64,000 nt of DNA from the NCBI RefSeq assembly GCF_022843985.1, contig NZ_JALHMP010000013.1, positions 1-64,000 of the forward strand. The letters run 5' to 3'. The notes under the pieces are model-generated. The model did not search any database, was not told where the DNA came from, and saw only the letters and a list, made by a program, of their open reading frames with translations. This document shows positions 1 through 9,363 of the stretch, in pieces. The position numbers and the translations under genes are program-made. Every line of letters begins with the position of its first letter. Positions within the stretch are counted from its first letter, which is position 1. The stretch is from Phreatobacter sp. (lineage in GTDB: Bacteria > Pseudomonadota > Alphaproteobacteria > Rhizobiales > Phreatobacteraceae).

Positions 1-118
1 ACGCCCTTCATCCCCCCTCCACCGCTCAAAAATGAACGGCGAAGCTCATGGTCCAAAGGGGTCAAAATTGAACGCCTATCCCCTCGCTCAGGGGGTCAAT
101 ATTGCGTGCCGATTCACA
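1..118. mobile_element. End of an IS21-like insertion sequence (remnant; rest lies left of the window)
   Basis: Two related blocks stand in tandem: GGGGTCAAAATTGAACGCC from about 58 and GGGGGTCAATATTGCGTGCC from 91, the second running into GATTCACA at 111-118. Repeated GGGTCAA(A/T)ATTG blocks with a terminal CA dinucleotide are typical of IS21-family ends. Immediately after 118 the reading frame becomes recognisable ABC-ATPase sequence that lacks its beginning, so 118/119 is the probable insertion or deletion junction. No transposase gene is visible because the element would extend to the left. Confidence 0.55.
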
Positions 119-1027
119 GTCGCCGGGCTAACGGAACCATCGGGTGGAACCCTGCTGCTCGATGGCCGGGACCTGACGCACTTGCCAGCCTATCGGCGCG
201 ACATCGGCGTCGTGTTCCAGAACTACGCGCTGTTTCCGCATCTGTCGGTCTTCGAGAACATCGCCTTTCCCCTCCGGATGAGGAAGCGGCCGGACGCGGA
301 AGTCGAGAACGCGGTTGCCGAGGCGCTGGATCTCGTTCAACTCCCCCACCTCAGGGATCGCCTCCCCCGCCAGCTGTCCGGCGGACAGCAGCAGCGCGTC
401 GCCTTCGCGCGGGCCATCGTCTTCAAGCCGTCGCTGGTCCTGATGGACGAGCCTTTGGGCGCCCTCGACAAGAAGCTGCGCGACGAACTGAAGCTTGAGA
501 TTCGCCGGATCCACCGTGAGCTGAAAACGACGATCGTCTATGTGACGCATGATCAGGAGGAAGCGATGCTGCTCTCCGATCGCATCTGCCTGATGAACAA
601 CGCCAGGGTCGAACAGCTCGATGTCCCTCTGGCGCTGTACGAACGACCGGCCACACGATTCTCGGCCACTTTCCTCGGCGACAGCAATATCCTCGAAGGT
701 GTCGCGCGTGATTCAGCCGTCCGGGTCGGCGGGCTGACCCTGGCCACCGCCCATGCCGATCGCCTGCCGGCGGACGGCGAGCCGGTCGGCGTGATGATCC
801 GGCCTGAACGCATTCGCCTTGTTGCTGCCTCCGGCGGTATCGCCGCCCGGATTGCGACCGTGATCGACCTCGGCAATACCCGCCGCATCTCCGTCATTGC
901 CGGAGAGGGCCTCACCCTCAACGTCGTGACCATGGGCGGAGGGACCTGCCCGTCCCCCGGGCAGCAGGTGGGACTCGAGATCCCGGCCATCGATGTTGTC
1001 CCGCTTGCAGCGGTGGCCATCGCATGA
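32..1027 (+). pseudogene. ABC transporter ATP-binding subunit (PotA-like), 5' truncated at an IS end
   Basis: From base 119 onward the frame encodes a PotA/FbpC-type ATPase of spermidine/putrescine or iron-type importers. It has the Q-loop (VFQNYALFPHLSV), the signature LSGGQQQR, Walker [13 protein letters not shown], the switch VTHDQEE and a C-terminal TOBE-type domain. The first 29 codons of the open frame (from 32) are IS-end sequence. The Walker A region that should stand just before AGLTEPSGG is gone, so the product could not bind ATP normally. Its stop overlaps the start of the permease gene (ATGA), so it was the first visible gene of a transport operon. Loss of function is inferred. 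An expressed truncated protein cannot be excluded. Confidence 0.8.
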
Positions 1028-2742
1028 ACAGGGGGCGCTCGGTCCAGGTTCTGTTGCTCGCCCCGGCGATGGCTCTGCTCGGCGCCTTCTTCATCATGCC
1101 GATCGGCGGTTTTCTGCTTCAGGGCTTCACCGCGAGCGACGGCAGGCTCACCCTCGTCCACGCCGACCGCATGTGGACGGCGGGAACCTATGCGCAGGTG
1201 ATGTGGACGTCGGTGAAGATATCCTTCTGGGTGACCCTCCTTTCGGTTCTCGTCGGATATCCCGCCGCCTATGTGATAGCGACGGCTGACAAGCGGTCGA
1301 AGGGCTACTGGGCTCTTTTCGTCCTCCTGCCGTTCTGGTCGAGTTTCCTCGTGCGCACATTTGCCTGGATCGTGCTGCTGGGCAGGCAGGGCCCGGTCAA
1401 TACAACGCTCTGGTCCTGGGGATTTGACCGGGCCGACCTGCTCTACACCTGGGGCGCGGTCATTGTCGGAATGGCCAACGTCCTGGTGCCCTTCGCCATC
1501 CTCACCATGGTCGGCGTCATGGAGAAGGTGGACCGGTCGCTGGTCGCAGCTGCCGGAACACTCGGCGCACGGCCCGTGCAGGCGTTCTTCTGTGTCTACC
1601 TTCCCCTTTCCATGCCCGGCGTCACCGCCGCCGCCATCCTCGTTTTCATCACTGCACTGGGCTTCTTCATCGCGCCAGCGCTGCTCGGCTCGGCGCGGGA
1701 AACGATGATCACGCAATTGATCATCCAGCAGGTGATCGAACTCGCAAACTGGCCCTTTGCGGCCATTCTGTGCTGGCTGTTGCTGAGCTGTGCCCTGCTG
1801 ATCTTCTTGGTGTTCGATCGGCTGTTCGGGCTCTCCGCCCTGGCCGGCGAGGCACGGGCGGCAACCGGCGGCTTGATCGCGCGGATCGGCCGGCAGGGCG
1901 TGCGACTGTCCAGCGCCGTCGGCGACGGCCTGGCGCGACTCGCCGAGTTGCTGCACTGGCCCGCACCCGTTTCACCGGATGTCGCGAATCGCACCCGGTT
2001 CGCCGCCGCCCTGGTGATCCTGTTCCTGATCGCCCCGTTGCTGCTTCTGATTCCGGTCTCCTTCTCCGGACGGCCGTTCCTGTCCTGGCCACCGACCGAC
2101 ATCGGACTGGGATGGTATCGCGAGGCGCTGACCTCGCCGGTCTGGCTCGCGGCCACCATGCGCTCCTTCGCGGTGGCCTTCCTGACGGCACTGATCTGCT
2201 TCCTCGTTGCGACGCCCGCGGCCTTTGCCTTCCTGCGCCTGTCCGGACGGTCCGCGAGCGCCGTCTTCGCACTGATGATCTCACCGCTGCTTGTCCCGCG
2301 CGTGGTGATCGCGGTAGCCCTGTTCTGGGTCTATGCCAAACTCGGCCTCGTCGGCACGATAGCCGGGCTCGTCATCGGACATGCGGTCATCGCTCTGCCC
2401 TTCTTCTTCATCGCGGTGATCGCGGTGCTCAAGACCTATGACCAGCGGCTCGACCTCGCAGCGGCGTCACTCGGGGCGTCGCCGCTGCAGACGGCCCGCC
2501 GCGTGACCCTGCCGCTGATCGCCGGAGGCCTGACCTCTGCCGCGCTCTTTGCCTTCGTGGTCTCGCTTGACGAGCTGAACATCGCCCTTTTCGCCTCGGG
2601 TGGTCTGCAATCGACCCTCCCGAAACTGATGTGGGACGAAGCGACGCTCCGGTTCTCTCCGCTGCTGGCCGCCGTCTCCACTCTCGTTCTCCTCCTGATG
2701 AGCAGCGTCGTGCTGGTCGCGGCACGTTTGCGCAACACATGA
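1024..2742 (+). CDS. ABC transporter permease, two permease domains fused (PotB-PotC type)
   Basis: A 572-residue inner-membrane protein with two binding-protein-dependent permease halves in one chain; PotB and PotC are usually separate proteins of about 270-300 residues. Each half carries an EAA loop that docks on the ATPase: GTLGARPVQAFF around residue 178 and ASLGASPLQTARR around residue 484. Many hydrophobic segments cover both halves, with a charged linker near residues 275-320. It overlaps the truncated ATPase by 4 bases and is followed within 8 bases by an enoyl-CoA hydratase gene. The substrate is unknown; polyamine or other small cations, or an organic acid linked to the CoA genes downstream, are possible. 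With its ATPase broken, it probably does not transport. Confidence 0.85.
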   Translation: MNRGRSVQVLLLAPAMALLGAFFIMPIGGFLLQGFTASDGRLTLVHADRMWTAGTYAQVMWTSVKISFWVTLLSVLVGYPAAYVIATADKRSKGYWALFVLLPFWSSFLVRTFAWIVLLGRQGPVNTTLWSWGFDRADLLYTWGAVIVGMANVLVPFAILTMVGVMEKVDRSLVAAAGTLGARPVQAFFCVYLPLSMPGVTAAAILVFITALGFFIAPALLGSARETMITQLIIQQVIELANWPFAAILCWLLLSCALLIFLVFDRLFGLSALAGEARAATGGLIARIGRQGVRLSSAVGDGLARLAELLHWPAPVSPDVANRTRFAAALVILFLIAPLLLLIPVSFSGRPFLSWPPTDIGLGWYREALTSPVWLAATMRSFAVAFLTALICFLVATPAAFAFLRLSGRSASAVFALMISPLLVPRVVIAVALFWVYAKLGLVGTIAGLVIGHAVIALPFFFIAVIAVLKTYDQRLDLAAASLGASPLQTARRVTLPLIAGGLTSAALFAFVVSLDELNIALFASGGLQSTLPKLMWDEATLRFSPLLAAVSTLVLLLMSSVVLVAARLRNT

Positions 2743-2749
2743 GTTCCTG

Positions 2750-3550
2750 ATGCCTCTCCACTACGAAAAGTCCGGCCCGATCGCGACGTTCACCATCGAC
2801 AACGGGAAGGTGAATGTTTTCACCCCGGAGATGCATCTGCAGCTCTATGATGCCCTGGTCGACTTCCAGCGCGATCCGCTGATGCGTGTCGGCATCCTCG
2901 CGGGAGGCCAAGGGCGCAGCTTCTGCGCCGGCGACGACATCAAGACGCCACTTCCCGCCCTCAGCGCACATGAAGCGCTTGCCGCCCATCTGGCGCCGCA
3001 TGCGCATGAACCCGAGAAGGGCCTGACCCGGCCCGGCTGGGAACAGGACGTGATGCGGCTGAAGCGCAACAAGCCGATCATCGGCGCGGTCGACGGCTAC
3101 TGTCTCGGCCAGGGTCTGATCTATCTCCTGTTGCTGACCGATCTGCGCCTGGCAACGCCCGAGGCCAGCTTCGGCTTCCCGGAGATCGCCTATGGGATGG
3201 GCGGCGCGGGTGGAATGACACGCCTTGGCCGGCACATTCCCCATGCCCTCGCCATGGAGATGCTGTTGCTGGGCCAGCGGATCGATTCAGCCACGGCCCA
3301 CCAGTTCCGCATGATCAACCGGATCGTCCCGCAGGACGACCTGATGGCTTCGGCGCGGGACATGGCCGAGGCCATCGCCCGGCACCCGCCGGTAGCGGTC
3401 CAGCTCGAACTCGACGCCTACAACCGCTGCATGGACATGCCCAAAGAGCAGGCCGCTGACTACGCCGGCACTCTCTTTCGCTTCCAGCGCGTCGCCTATG
3501 ACCGCCCGGCAGGCAATGACGGCTTTTTCCGCGAACCGGAGGGCAAGTGA
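2750..3550 (+). CDS. Enoyl-CoA hydratase/isomerase family protein
   Basis: A 266-residue crotonase-fold protein. The N-terminal strand FTIDNGKVNVFTPEM, the first oxyanion-hole segment around residues 57-65 (GRSFCAGDDI) and the second (DGYCLGQGLIYLL) around residues 114-126 are in the normal places. The length is typical of a single-domain crotonase. It starts 8 bases after the permease gene and overlaps the ligase gene by 4 bases, so the three are probably co-transcribed. The pairing with a CaiC-like ligase recalls carnitine/crotonobetaine-type CoA metabolism, where a CoA ester is formed and then hydrated. The precise substrate cannot be read from the sequence. Confidence 0.85.
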   Translation: MPLHYEKSGPIATFTIDNGKVNVFTPEMHLQLYDALVDFQRDPLMRVGILAGGQGRSFCAGDDIKTPLPALSAHEALAAHLAPHAHEPEKGLTRPGWEQDVMRLKRNKPIIGAVDGYCLGQGLIYLLLLTDLRLATPEASFGFPEIAYGMGGAGGMTRLGRHIPHALAMEMLLLGQRIDSATAHQFRMINRIVPQDDLMASARDMAEAIARHPPVAVQLELDAYNRCMDMPKEQAADYAGTLFRFQRVAYDRPAGNDGFFREPEGK

Positions 3551-5256
3551 TGGGAGGCAGGGCAGAACCGGGCTTCGCCGCCAAAGTTGCCGCAGAGAAG
3601 GCGCGAACACGAGCGCTCGAAGCCGGCTACCTGACGACCACCATCGGAGCCTTCGTTTCACACTGCGCCCGGAACCATGGCGACAGGCTGCTGTTCGACG
3701 TTTTCTCCCGCGGAGAGACGATCACCTATGCCGGGGCCGACCGGCGGTCCAACCGGATCGCGCACGCACTCGCGGGGCTCGGGGTCCGAAAGGGCGACCG
3801 GGTGGCGGTCATGCTGCCCAACCGGCTGGACTATCCGCTCGTCTGGTTCGCTCTCGCCAAGCTTGGCGCAGTCCACGTGCCGGTGAACACCCGCTATACC
3901 CCGCGCGAGATTGCTTACGTGACCTCCGACTCCGGGGCATCCCTGGCCGTTGTCGATGGCGCATTCGTCAAGACGTTCAGGGAAATGGAGCCTCGTCCGG
4001 CCGCCCTGCCCGACGACCGCATCGTCGTTCTCGATGGCGCGCCGGCCGGGTGCCACGACTTCGAAGCCCTCGTTTCGGCTAGCCCCGATACGTCGATCCC
4101 GGATCGGGGCGTCATGCCGGACGATCTGATGAACATCCAGTACACGTCGGGAACGACGGGTTTCCCAAAGGGCTGCATGCTCAGCCACGACTACTGGATG
4201 CTGACCGGACAGACTGCGTTCCACTGGGACGCCGTGCCGGCCGAGAGGCTTCTGACGGCACAGCCGTTCTTCTACATGGACCCGCAATGGCAGTCCCTGA
4301 AGACGATGGTTGCCGGCGGCACCCTGTTCATCGCGCCGCAACTGTCAGGAACCCGCTACATCGGCTGGCTCAAGGCGACCCGCGCCGACTGGTGCCAGTT
4401 TCCCATCCTGATGACGCGCCAGCCGGAAGCACCGGATGACGGCCAAACCGCCCTTCGACAGACGGCCTCCTTCGGCTGGGACCCCGAAACCTGCCGGGCC
4501 TTCCGGCGTCGCTTCGGGGCCCTCGCCCGCGAGGGTTTCGGCATGACCGAGATCGGGCTCGCCACCTGGATGACGCCGGCCATGGACGAGATGTACGACT
4601 CCGGCAGCGTCGGCTTCGACGCTCCCTTCCGCGAAACCACGATCCGCGACGCCGAGGGGCGGCCGGTGGTGCCCGGAGAGCGGGGTGAATTATGGGTGCG
4701 CGGGCGCTCCCTGCTGAAGGGCTACTGGAATCGCCCCGAAGCGAATGTCGAGAGTTTCCGGACTGCCGAAGATGGCGGGCTACCGTGGTTCCGAACCGGC
4801 GACCTGTTCGAGGCGGACGAACACGGCTTTCTCTGGCTCGTGGGGCGGCTCAAGGACATGATCCGCCGTTCCTCGGAGAATATCGCGGCTCGGGAGGTGG
4901 AAGCCGTGGTGCGCGAGCTGGATGCCGTCGAAGATTGCGCGGCCGTCCCGGTGCCTGACCCCAGGCGAGGCGAAGAGGTGAAGATCCTTATCCAGCTGAA
5001 GGGCGGGCTGCCAAGAGGCGCCCTTTCGCCCGAGGCCGTGCTGGCCCATTGCCGGACGCGGCTGGCAACCTTCAAGGTTCCCCGCTTCTATGCATATGTC
5101 GACAGCTTTCCGCGGACCGTCTCGAACAAGATCGAAAAGCGGGAGCTCATCAGCTCCGATGACCCCACTGCGGATTCCTGGGACGCTGAAAGTCCTCACG
5201 CTCTGACCACCGCGAGCGACCATCAGCTGACGGCGAAAGGTCCGGAAAGCAAATAG
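3547..5256 (+). CDS. AMP-dependent acyl-CoA ligase (CaiC-like)
   Basis: A 569-residue ANL-superfamily adenylating enzyme that would activate a carboxylic acid to its CoA thioester through an acyl-AMP. The ATP/AMP motif YTSGTTGFPKGCMLSH (residues about 198-213), the GFGMTEIG segment (about 333), the RTGD hinge region (about 418) and the C-terminal catalytic lysine context SNKIEKREL (about 527) are all present. A GTG at 3547 overlaps the preceding stop; an ATG at 3550 in the same frame is an equally good start. The best family match is crotonobetaine/carnitine-CoA ligase type. It is the last gene of the operon left after IS damage at its front. Confidence 0.85.
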   Translation: MMGGRAEPGFAAKVAAEKARTRALEAGYLTTTIGAFVSHCARNHGDRLLFDVFSRGETITYAGADRRSNRIAHALAGLGVRKGDRVAVMLPNRLDYPLVWFALAKLGAVHVPVNTRYTPREIAYVTSDSGASLAVVDGAFVKTFREMEPRPAALPDDRIVVLDGAPAGCHDFEALVSASPDTSIPDRGVMPDDLMNIQYTSGTTGFPKGCMLSHDYWMLTGQTAFHWDAVPAERLLTAQPFFYMDPQWQSLKTMVAGGTLFIAPQLSGTRYIGWLKATRADWCQFPILMTRQPEAPDDGQTALRQTASFGWDPETCRAFRRRFGALAREGFGMTEIGLATWMTPAMDEMYDSGSVGFDAPFRETTIRDAEGRPVVPGERGELWVRGRSLLKGYWNRPEANVESFRTAEDGGLPWFRTGDLFEADEHGFLWLVGRLKDMIRRSSENIAAREVEAVVRELDAVEDCAAVPVPDPRRGEEVKILIQLKGGLPRGALSPEAVLAHCRTRLATFKVPRFYAYVDSFPRTVSNKIEKRELISSDDPTADSWDAESPHALTTASDHQLTAKGPESK

Positions 5257-5671
5257 ACGGCCGACCGGCCTGTTGGTCCTCGGCGCCGAACCGCAGGTCG
5301 GACCGGGTCAACGGCAGAGGTCGCCTTCGCGCCTCCTTGCCGGACATTCTGGAAGCGCCAATTGGCAGACACTGCGCGTCCACCCGCCCCTGTGGCCGGG
5401 AAGCAATGATGATCATGGCATGCACGGTCGTTGGGGGGCTCTCTGCTCCTTGCGCCGTGCCCGTCAATCCCATCGGGCCTGCGGCGCGACCTATCTGAAG
5501 ACACATGCAGTTGTCCTAAGCAGTGGCGCGCACAGTTCTTGGCCGCCATTTGCCATTGGCACGGCCGCAAACATCACCTCGACGGAAATCTCCATCGCGG
5601 GTCTCGCCCGTCCAAATTTGATCGACCAACGGAGTGACTTGAATCTTGGAGCCGGTGCGCCTCCGCCGCAG
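5257..5671. other. Intergenic stretch, no gene recognised
   Basis: About 415 bases lie between the convergent ligase gene and mbnH. Short open frames exist on both strands, but none resembles a known family or has a convincing start. I saw no hairpin followed by a T-run. It is the boundary between the acyl-CoA operon and the copper region and may contain decayed sequence. Confidence 0.4.
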
Positions 5672-6910
5672 TCATTCACTCGACATCCGTCGCTTCTGGG
5701 TTGCCGGATGACCGACAGGCCAGGGGTCCGAAAAGGCGCGATTCTCGATGAAGGACTGATCGGTCAGGCTTCTGAGGAAGGCAATGAGATCCGCTCTCTC
5801 CTCGTCGGCCAGCCGGAACCCCTGGATGAGGAAATCCTTGAAAGGGCTGTCTGCGCCGATGCCAGCGTTCGGCCCTGCATGAACGCGCCGTCCGCCGGCC
5901 TCGTAATGCCGCACCACCTCTTCAAGTGTGGCGATCGAGCCGTCATGCATATAGGGCGCGGTTAGTTCCACGTTGCGGAGCGAGGGCGTGCGGAAGCGGC
6001 CCATATCCTCGGCTTTGCCGGTGTGTTCGATGAGGCCCGGCGCGCTGCGGGGATAGGCGCCCTCTGCGCCGATATTGTAGAGGCCGTTGTTGTGGAACCC
6101 GACCTCAGGGAAGGGCATGCGCGAGGATTGCCAGGTGTTGGTGAAATTGAACCCCGAATGGCAGTGGTAGCATTCCAGCCGATGATCAAAGAACAGGGCC
6201 TCGCCCCGCTTCGCTTGCTCGGACAGCGCCATCTCGTCGCCGCCGTACTTGTAGCGGTCATAGGGGCTGGTGGCCGAGATTAGGGTGCGCTGGAAGGCCG
6301 CGAGCGCCCGGGTCAGCGTGAAGAGCGAGATCTCGCCGCCGCGCTCGGGAAAGGCTGCTCGGAACAGGCGCTGGTAGTCGGCATCGGCACTGAGGGTCGC
6401 GAAAAGTGTCTCTTCCCGGCCTGCCATTCCCATCTCCTCAGGATGGGTGCCGAAAATGGGGATGAGCGCCTGGAATTCCAGGCTGGTCAGGTTCGGATTC
6501 GACCAGGTCAGAACCGGTAGATAGCCGACATTGGCGAGCCCCATGGCATTGCGATGGGCCCGCTCGCCGTCCACCCCGACTGCAAGGGGGCGGCGATCGG
6601 CAAAACCATGCTGGGGCAAGTGGCACGAGACGCAGGCGAGCGTCCCGTCGCGCGACAGCCGGGCGTCGTAGAAGAGGTGCCGCCCAAGCGCGACCTTCTC
6701 CGCCGACATGGGGTTGTCCGCGGGGACCGGCGGTGGCGGTAACCAGGCGGGGATGTCCCATCGGAACGGGGACTGAGGCGATGCAGCGCGGCCGGCGGCG
6801 AGGCCGACGGCGAGCATCGCCAGCGCACCGGCGAGGAAGGCGCTCGCCTGCCAAGCCCGTGCAGTGGCTGACGCGGTTATTCTCTTCGGAGACTTGGGGC
6901 TTCGTAACAT
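5672..6910 (-). CDS. mbnH: MbnH-type di-heme cytochrome c peroxidase homologue
   Basis: A 412-residue periplasmic di-heme protein. A hydrophobic segment near residues 20-43 serves as signal/anchor. Two c-type heme motifs, CVSCH (93-97) and CYHCH (247-251), mark the MauG/bacterial cytochrome c peroxidase superfamily. The neighbour directly upstream is an MbnP homologue. In methanotrophs the MbnH partner uses a bis-Fe(IV) state to oxidise a tryptophan of MbnP to kynurenine, creating a copper site. That chemistry is known for the family and is inferred here. The ATG at 6910 is chosen because it places the signal segment near the N-terminus; a longer frame reaches 7030 but adds Arg/Pro-rich sequence overlapping mbnP. 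Confidence 0.85.
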   Translation of the reverse strand: MLRSPKSPKRITASATARAWQASAFLAGALAMLAVGLAAGRAASPQSPFRWDIPAWLPPPPVPADNPMSAEKVALGRHLFYDARLSRDGTLACVSCHLPQHGFADRRPLAVGVDGERAHRNAMGLANVGYLPVLTWSNPNLTSLEFQALIPIFGTHPEEMGMAGREETLFATLSADADYQRLFRAAFPERGGEISLFTLTRALAAFQRTLISATSPYDRYKYGGDEMALSEQAKRGEALFFDHRLECYHCHSGFNFTNTWQSSRMPFPEVGFHNNGLYNIGAEGAYPRSAPGLIEHTGKAEDMGRFRTPSLRNVELTAPYMHDGSIATLEEVVRHYEAGGRRVHAGPNAGIGADSPFKDFLIQGFRLADEERADLIAFLRSLTDQSFIENRAFSDPWPVGHPATQKRRMSSE

Positions 6911-6977
6911 GATGGCTCGGAGCGGGACCGGTGCCGTGGCCCTCCGGAGAGGACCACGGCGTCGAAGGGGACGGGTG

Positions 6978-7874
6978 TCAGCGCACCGACAGGAGTTCCT
7001 GGGCAGCCGCGGGCTGCCCTCCATAGGCAAGTCCCATGGCCGCCATCACGGTTAGACAGTCGGCATCGTTGGGGAAGGACATGCAACCGGCTGGAGTCTC
7101 GGGGGCGTTCGTGTCGACATTGGCCTTGGCGAGCACACGCGCGGGATCGATGACAACGACATTGCGGGCAGCGTCGAAACGCGCGAAGCGCACGGCGATC
7201 CGGTTGGAATGGGTGCACTGCGTCGGCGCTTGCGTGCGTGACGGCGCCGTACAGACGGTCGAACCGAGATGCAGGGACCAGCCCGACGGCGTGGCGGCCG
7301 CGGGGGCGCCGCCGTGGCCCGCTGCCCCGTCGGTCTGCCGGACCGGCTGCCCGGCCGTCGACAGGTCGACCTTGATGAACTTGTAGCCGACCTGCCAATT
7401 CCAGAACATGGCGGTAAGGTTCAAGGGCGACGGGGCGAGGGTCGGGTCTGCGTGGTTGAGCGCGAAGGGCACGCCCACCGTCAGGACGAGGCCGACATAG
7501 TCGCCGCGCGGCACCGAGCCGCGGATCGTGTCGTTGGTCGCCGCTGTGCCGTTGGTGCAGGCCCCCTGACCGTTCTCGAAGTCGAGCAGGGCGACGTTCT
7601 GGTGCTGCCAGCGCCCGTCCTGGTCGAGGTCGACGAACACTGCCGACCCGTCGGCCCGCAGCAGGGCGACCTCCGAGACATAAAGGCGATAGTCGGTGAC
7701 GGAGACCGTGGAGCCTGTCGTCCCGATACCGGAATAGCGCTCGGTGCAGGAGAAGGGCTTGCCGGCGAACTCGCCGGCGAAGCGGATGGCGACCGGCTGG
7801 CGGTCATTCGCAGAGGCCGCCGACGGCGCGATGAGCATGGCGGCTGCGAGCAGGGCAGAAGTGAGGTGACGCAT
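6978..7874 (-). CDS. mbnP: MbnP family copper-binding protein (four-Cys metallo-mystery-pair type)
   Basis: A 298-residue secreted protein with a clear signal peptide (cleavage after about residue 22). Four cysteines at 43, 106, 208 and 220 fit the four-Cys motif of this family, and two more sit near 265 and 273. The conserved aromatic block MFWNWQVGYKF (156-166) includes Trp158 and Trp160, candidates for the residue that the MbnH partner oxidises to kynurenine. A Gly/Ala/His-rich insert follows (about 183-195). It is immediately upstream of mbnH (67-base gap) and downstream of the SCO gene. Copper binding in the periplasm is inferred from family knowledge. Confidence 0.85.
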   Translation of the reverse strand: MRHLTSALLAAAMLIAPSAASANDRQPVAIRFAGEFAGKPFSCTERYSGIGTTGSTVSVTDYRLYVSEVALLRADGSAVFVDLDQDGRWQHQNVALLDFENGQGACTNGTAATNDTIRGSVPRGDYVGLVLTVGVPFALNHADPTLAPSPLNLTAMFWNWQVGYKFIKVDLSTAGQPVRQTDGAAGHGGAPAAATPSGWSLHLGSTVCTAPSRTQAPTQCTHSNRIAVRFARFDAARNVVVIDPARVLAKANVDTNAPETPAGCMSFPNDADCLTVMAAMGLAYGGQPAAAQELLSVR

Positions 7875-7919
7875 GATGGGCTCTCTCGTTGGAGTGACGG
7901 GCGTGGGCGGGGGATCCGG

Positions 7920-8546
7920 TCAGCGCGCTAGGATCAGGCGCCGAAGCTTTTCGACGCTGGCGATCTGGGCCTCGCCGTAGGAGATCACAGAGGTCAGCCG
8001 TCCGGCGGCGCTCATCAGGTAGATCGTCGCCGTATGGTCCATGGTGTAGCCGGCTTCGGTCGGGACCTTGCGATAGAAGGCGCGATAGGCCCGAGCCACG
8101 GCTGCGATCTCCTCGGGCGTCCCGGTCAGACCGATGATCCGGGGGTCGAAGGAATCGGTGTAGGCCTTGAGCAGGTCCGGCGTGTCACGCTCGGGGTCGA
8201 CGGAGACGAAATAGACGCGGAAGTCCCGCGCCATCTCGCCGAGGCCGTTCATGACATGGGTCATTTCGAGCATGCTCGTGGGGCAGACGTCGGGGCATTG
8301 GGTGAAGCCGAAGAAGATGGCGAAAGGCTTGCCCGCAAGGCTCGCCGAGGAGAGGCGCCGGCCGTCTTCGTCGGTCAGTTCGAACGGGCCGCCGATATCG
8401 CCGTAGCTCGGCTCGACCGACCCCGGGAGCGGCAGGCCGCGGTTCTGCCATAGCAGCAGCCCGAGCCCGCAGAGGGCAAGCAGGACGGCAACCCAGAGCG
8501 CCATCCGGACGGTGCGAAGTGCGCCGCTCGTCAAGACCTGGGTCAT
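7920..8546 (-). CDS. SCO1/SenC family copper chaperone
   Basis: A 208-residue thioredoxin-fold protein anchored by one N-terminal transmembrane helix (about 14-34). The copper ligands of the family are present: CPDVC (Cys84, Cys88) and His171 in MDHTATIYL. Family members deliver copper to cytochrome oxidase CuA or act as periplasmic thiol reductants. The position inside an MbnP/MbnH/TonB set suggests a role in local copper loading. The start at 8546 overlaps the stop of the DJ-1-like gene (ATGA), indicating translational coupling. A longer open frame to 8855 only adds sequence antisense-like to the upstream gene and was not used. Confidence 0.88.
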   Translation of the reverse strand: MTQVLTSGALRTVRMALWVAVLLALCGLGLLLWQNRGLPLPGSVEPSYGDIGGPFELTDEDGRRLSSASLAGKPFAIFFGFTQCPDVCPTSMLEMTHVMNGLGEMARDFRVYFVSVDPERDTPDLLKAYTDSFDPRIIGLTGTPEEIAAVARAYRAFYRKVPTEAGYTMDHTATIYLMSAAGRLTSVISYGEAQIASVEKLRRLILAR

Positions 8547-9355
8547 CGCCGGCTCCTGTCTCGCAGGACCGCCACTGTCCGCTCCTTGAAGGCGGCGAAC
8601 ATGTCGTCCATCAGTTTCGTAGCCTGCGGCCCTGCACCGGCGGGTGTGCCCGCCGCAAAGGGCGGTTGGGGATCGTACTCGGCCAGCAACTGGCAGGCCT
8701 TTGCGTAATCTGGGCCGCGCATCAGCGCGACCATGTGCAATCCCATGTCGAGGCCGGCACTGACGCCCGCGCCTGTGACGCGGTTGCGATCGACGACCAC
8801 CCGTTGGTCGACCGGGATGGCGCCGCCATGGCGCAAAAGGTCGCGCACCACCCAATGCGATGTGGCCCGATAGTCCGTGAGTAAGCCCGCTGCTGCGAGC
8901 ACGAGCGAGCCCGTGCAGACGCTGGTGACATAGGTCGCGCGTGCCCCGCGGTCGGCGACGAAGCCGAGGCTTTCGTCATCCTCGATGAAGGATAGCGTTC
9001 CGGTCGTTCCGCCTGGGACGAAGAGCACAGCTGGTTCGGCTGGGGCCTCGGTGAAGGTCATGGTCGGCAGGATCGAGAAGCCAGTGTCGCAGGCGACAGG
9101 CTCGTGCGCCTTGCCAACAAGGTGGACCTTGGCGCCGAGCACGTTGGCGAACATGTATTGCGGGCCGACGAGGTCGAGCGCCGTCATGCCTGGATAGACG
9201 ACCATCACGATTTGGTCGTTGCGTCGGGCCATCTCCGCCCAATCGGGCGGCATGGGGTGATCATGGTCGGTCGCCAACGCGGCTGATGGCGCCGCCGCTG
9301 CACCGGCGGCTATCGCCGCCGACGCCGTCGTGAGAAAATCGCGTCTGTCCATCAT
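8543..9355 (-). CDS. Tat-exported DJ-1/PfpI family protein, isonitrile-hydratase-like
   Basis: A 270-residue protein. The N-terminus DRRDFLTTA followed by an Ala-rich stretch is a twin-arginine signal, so the protein should work in the periplasm, which is unusual for this family. The core is DJ-1/PfpI: LDLVGP with Asp61 and the nucleophile elbow SVCTGS with Cys147-Thr148. Asp plus Cys-Thr is the arrangement in bacterial isocyanide (isonitrile) hydratase, which turns R-NC into an N-formamide. AraC-type GATase domains share much of this signature, but no HTH domain follows here. It is coupled to the SCO gene and lies 8 bases from the TonB receptor gene. The substrate is unproven. Confidence 0.75.
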   Translation of the reverse strand: MMDRRDFLTTASAAIAAGAAAAPSAALATDHDHPMPPDWAEMARRNDQIVMVVYPGMTALDLVGPQYMFANVLGAKVHLVGKAHEPVACDTGFSILPTMTFTEAPAEPAVLFVPGGTTGTLSFIEDDESLGFVADRGARATYVTSVCTGSLVLAAAGLLTDYRATSHWVVRDLLRHGGAIPVDQRVVVDRNRVTGAGVSAGLDMGLHMVALMRGPDYAKACQLLAEYDPQPPFAAGTPAGAGPQATKLMDDMFAAFKERTVAVLRDRSRR

Positions 9356-9363
9356 CCGGGCCT

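Noticed and set aside
553-1956. 467-residue minus-strand open frame and similar long antisense frames
   Set aside because: These are shadows of GC-rich codon bias over the ABC genes, rich in Arg/Gly/Asp without domains.
5256-5671. Small genes on either strand between the ligase and mbnH
   Set aside because: Frames are short, mutually overlapping and unlike any family.
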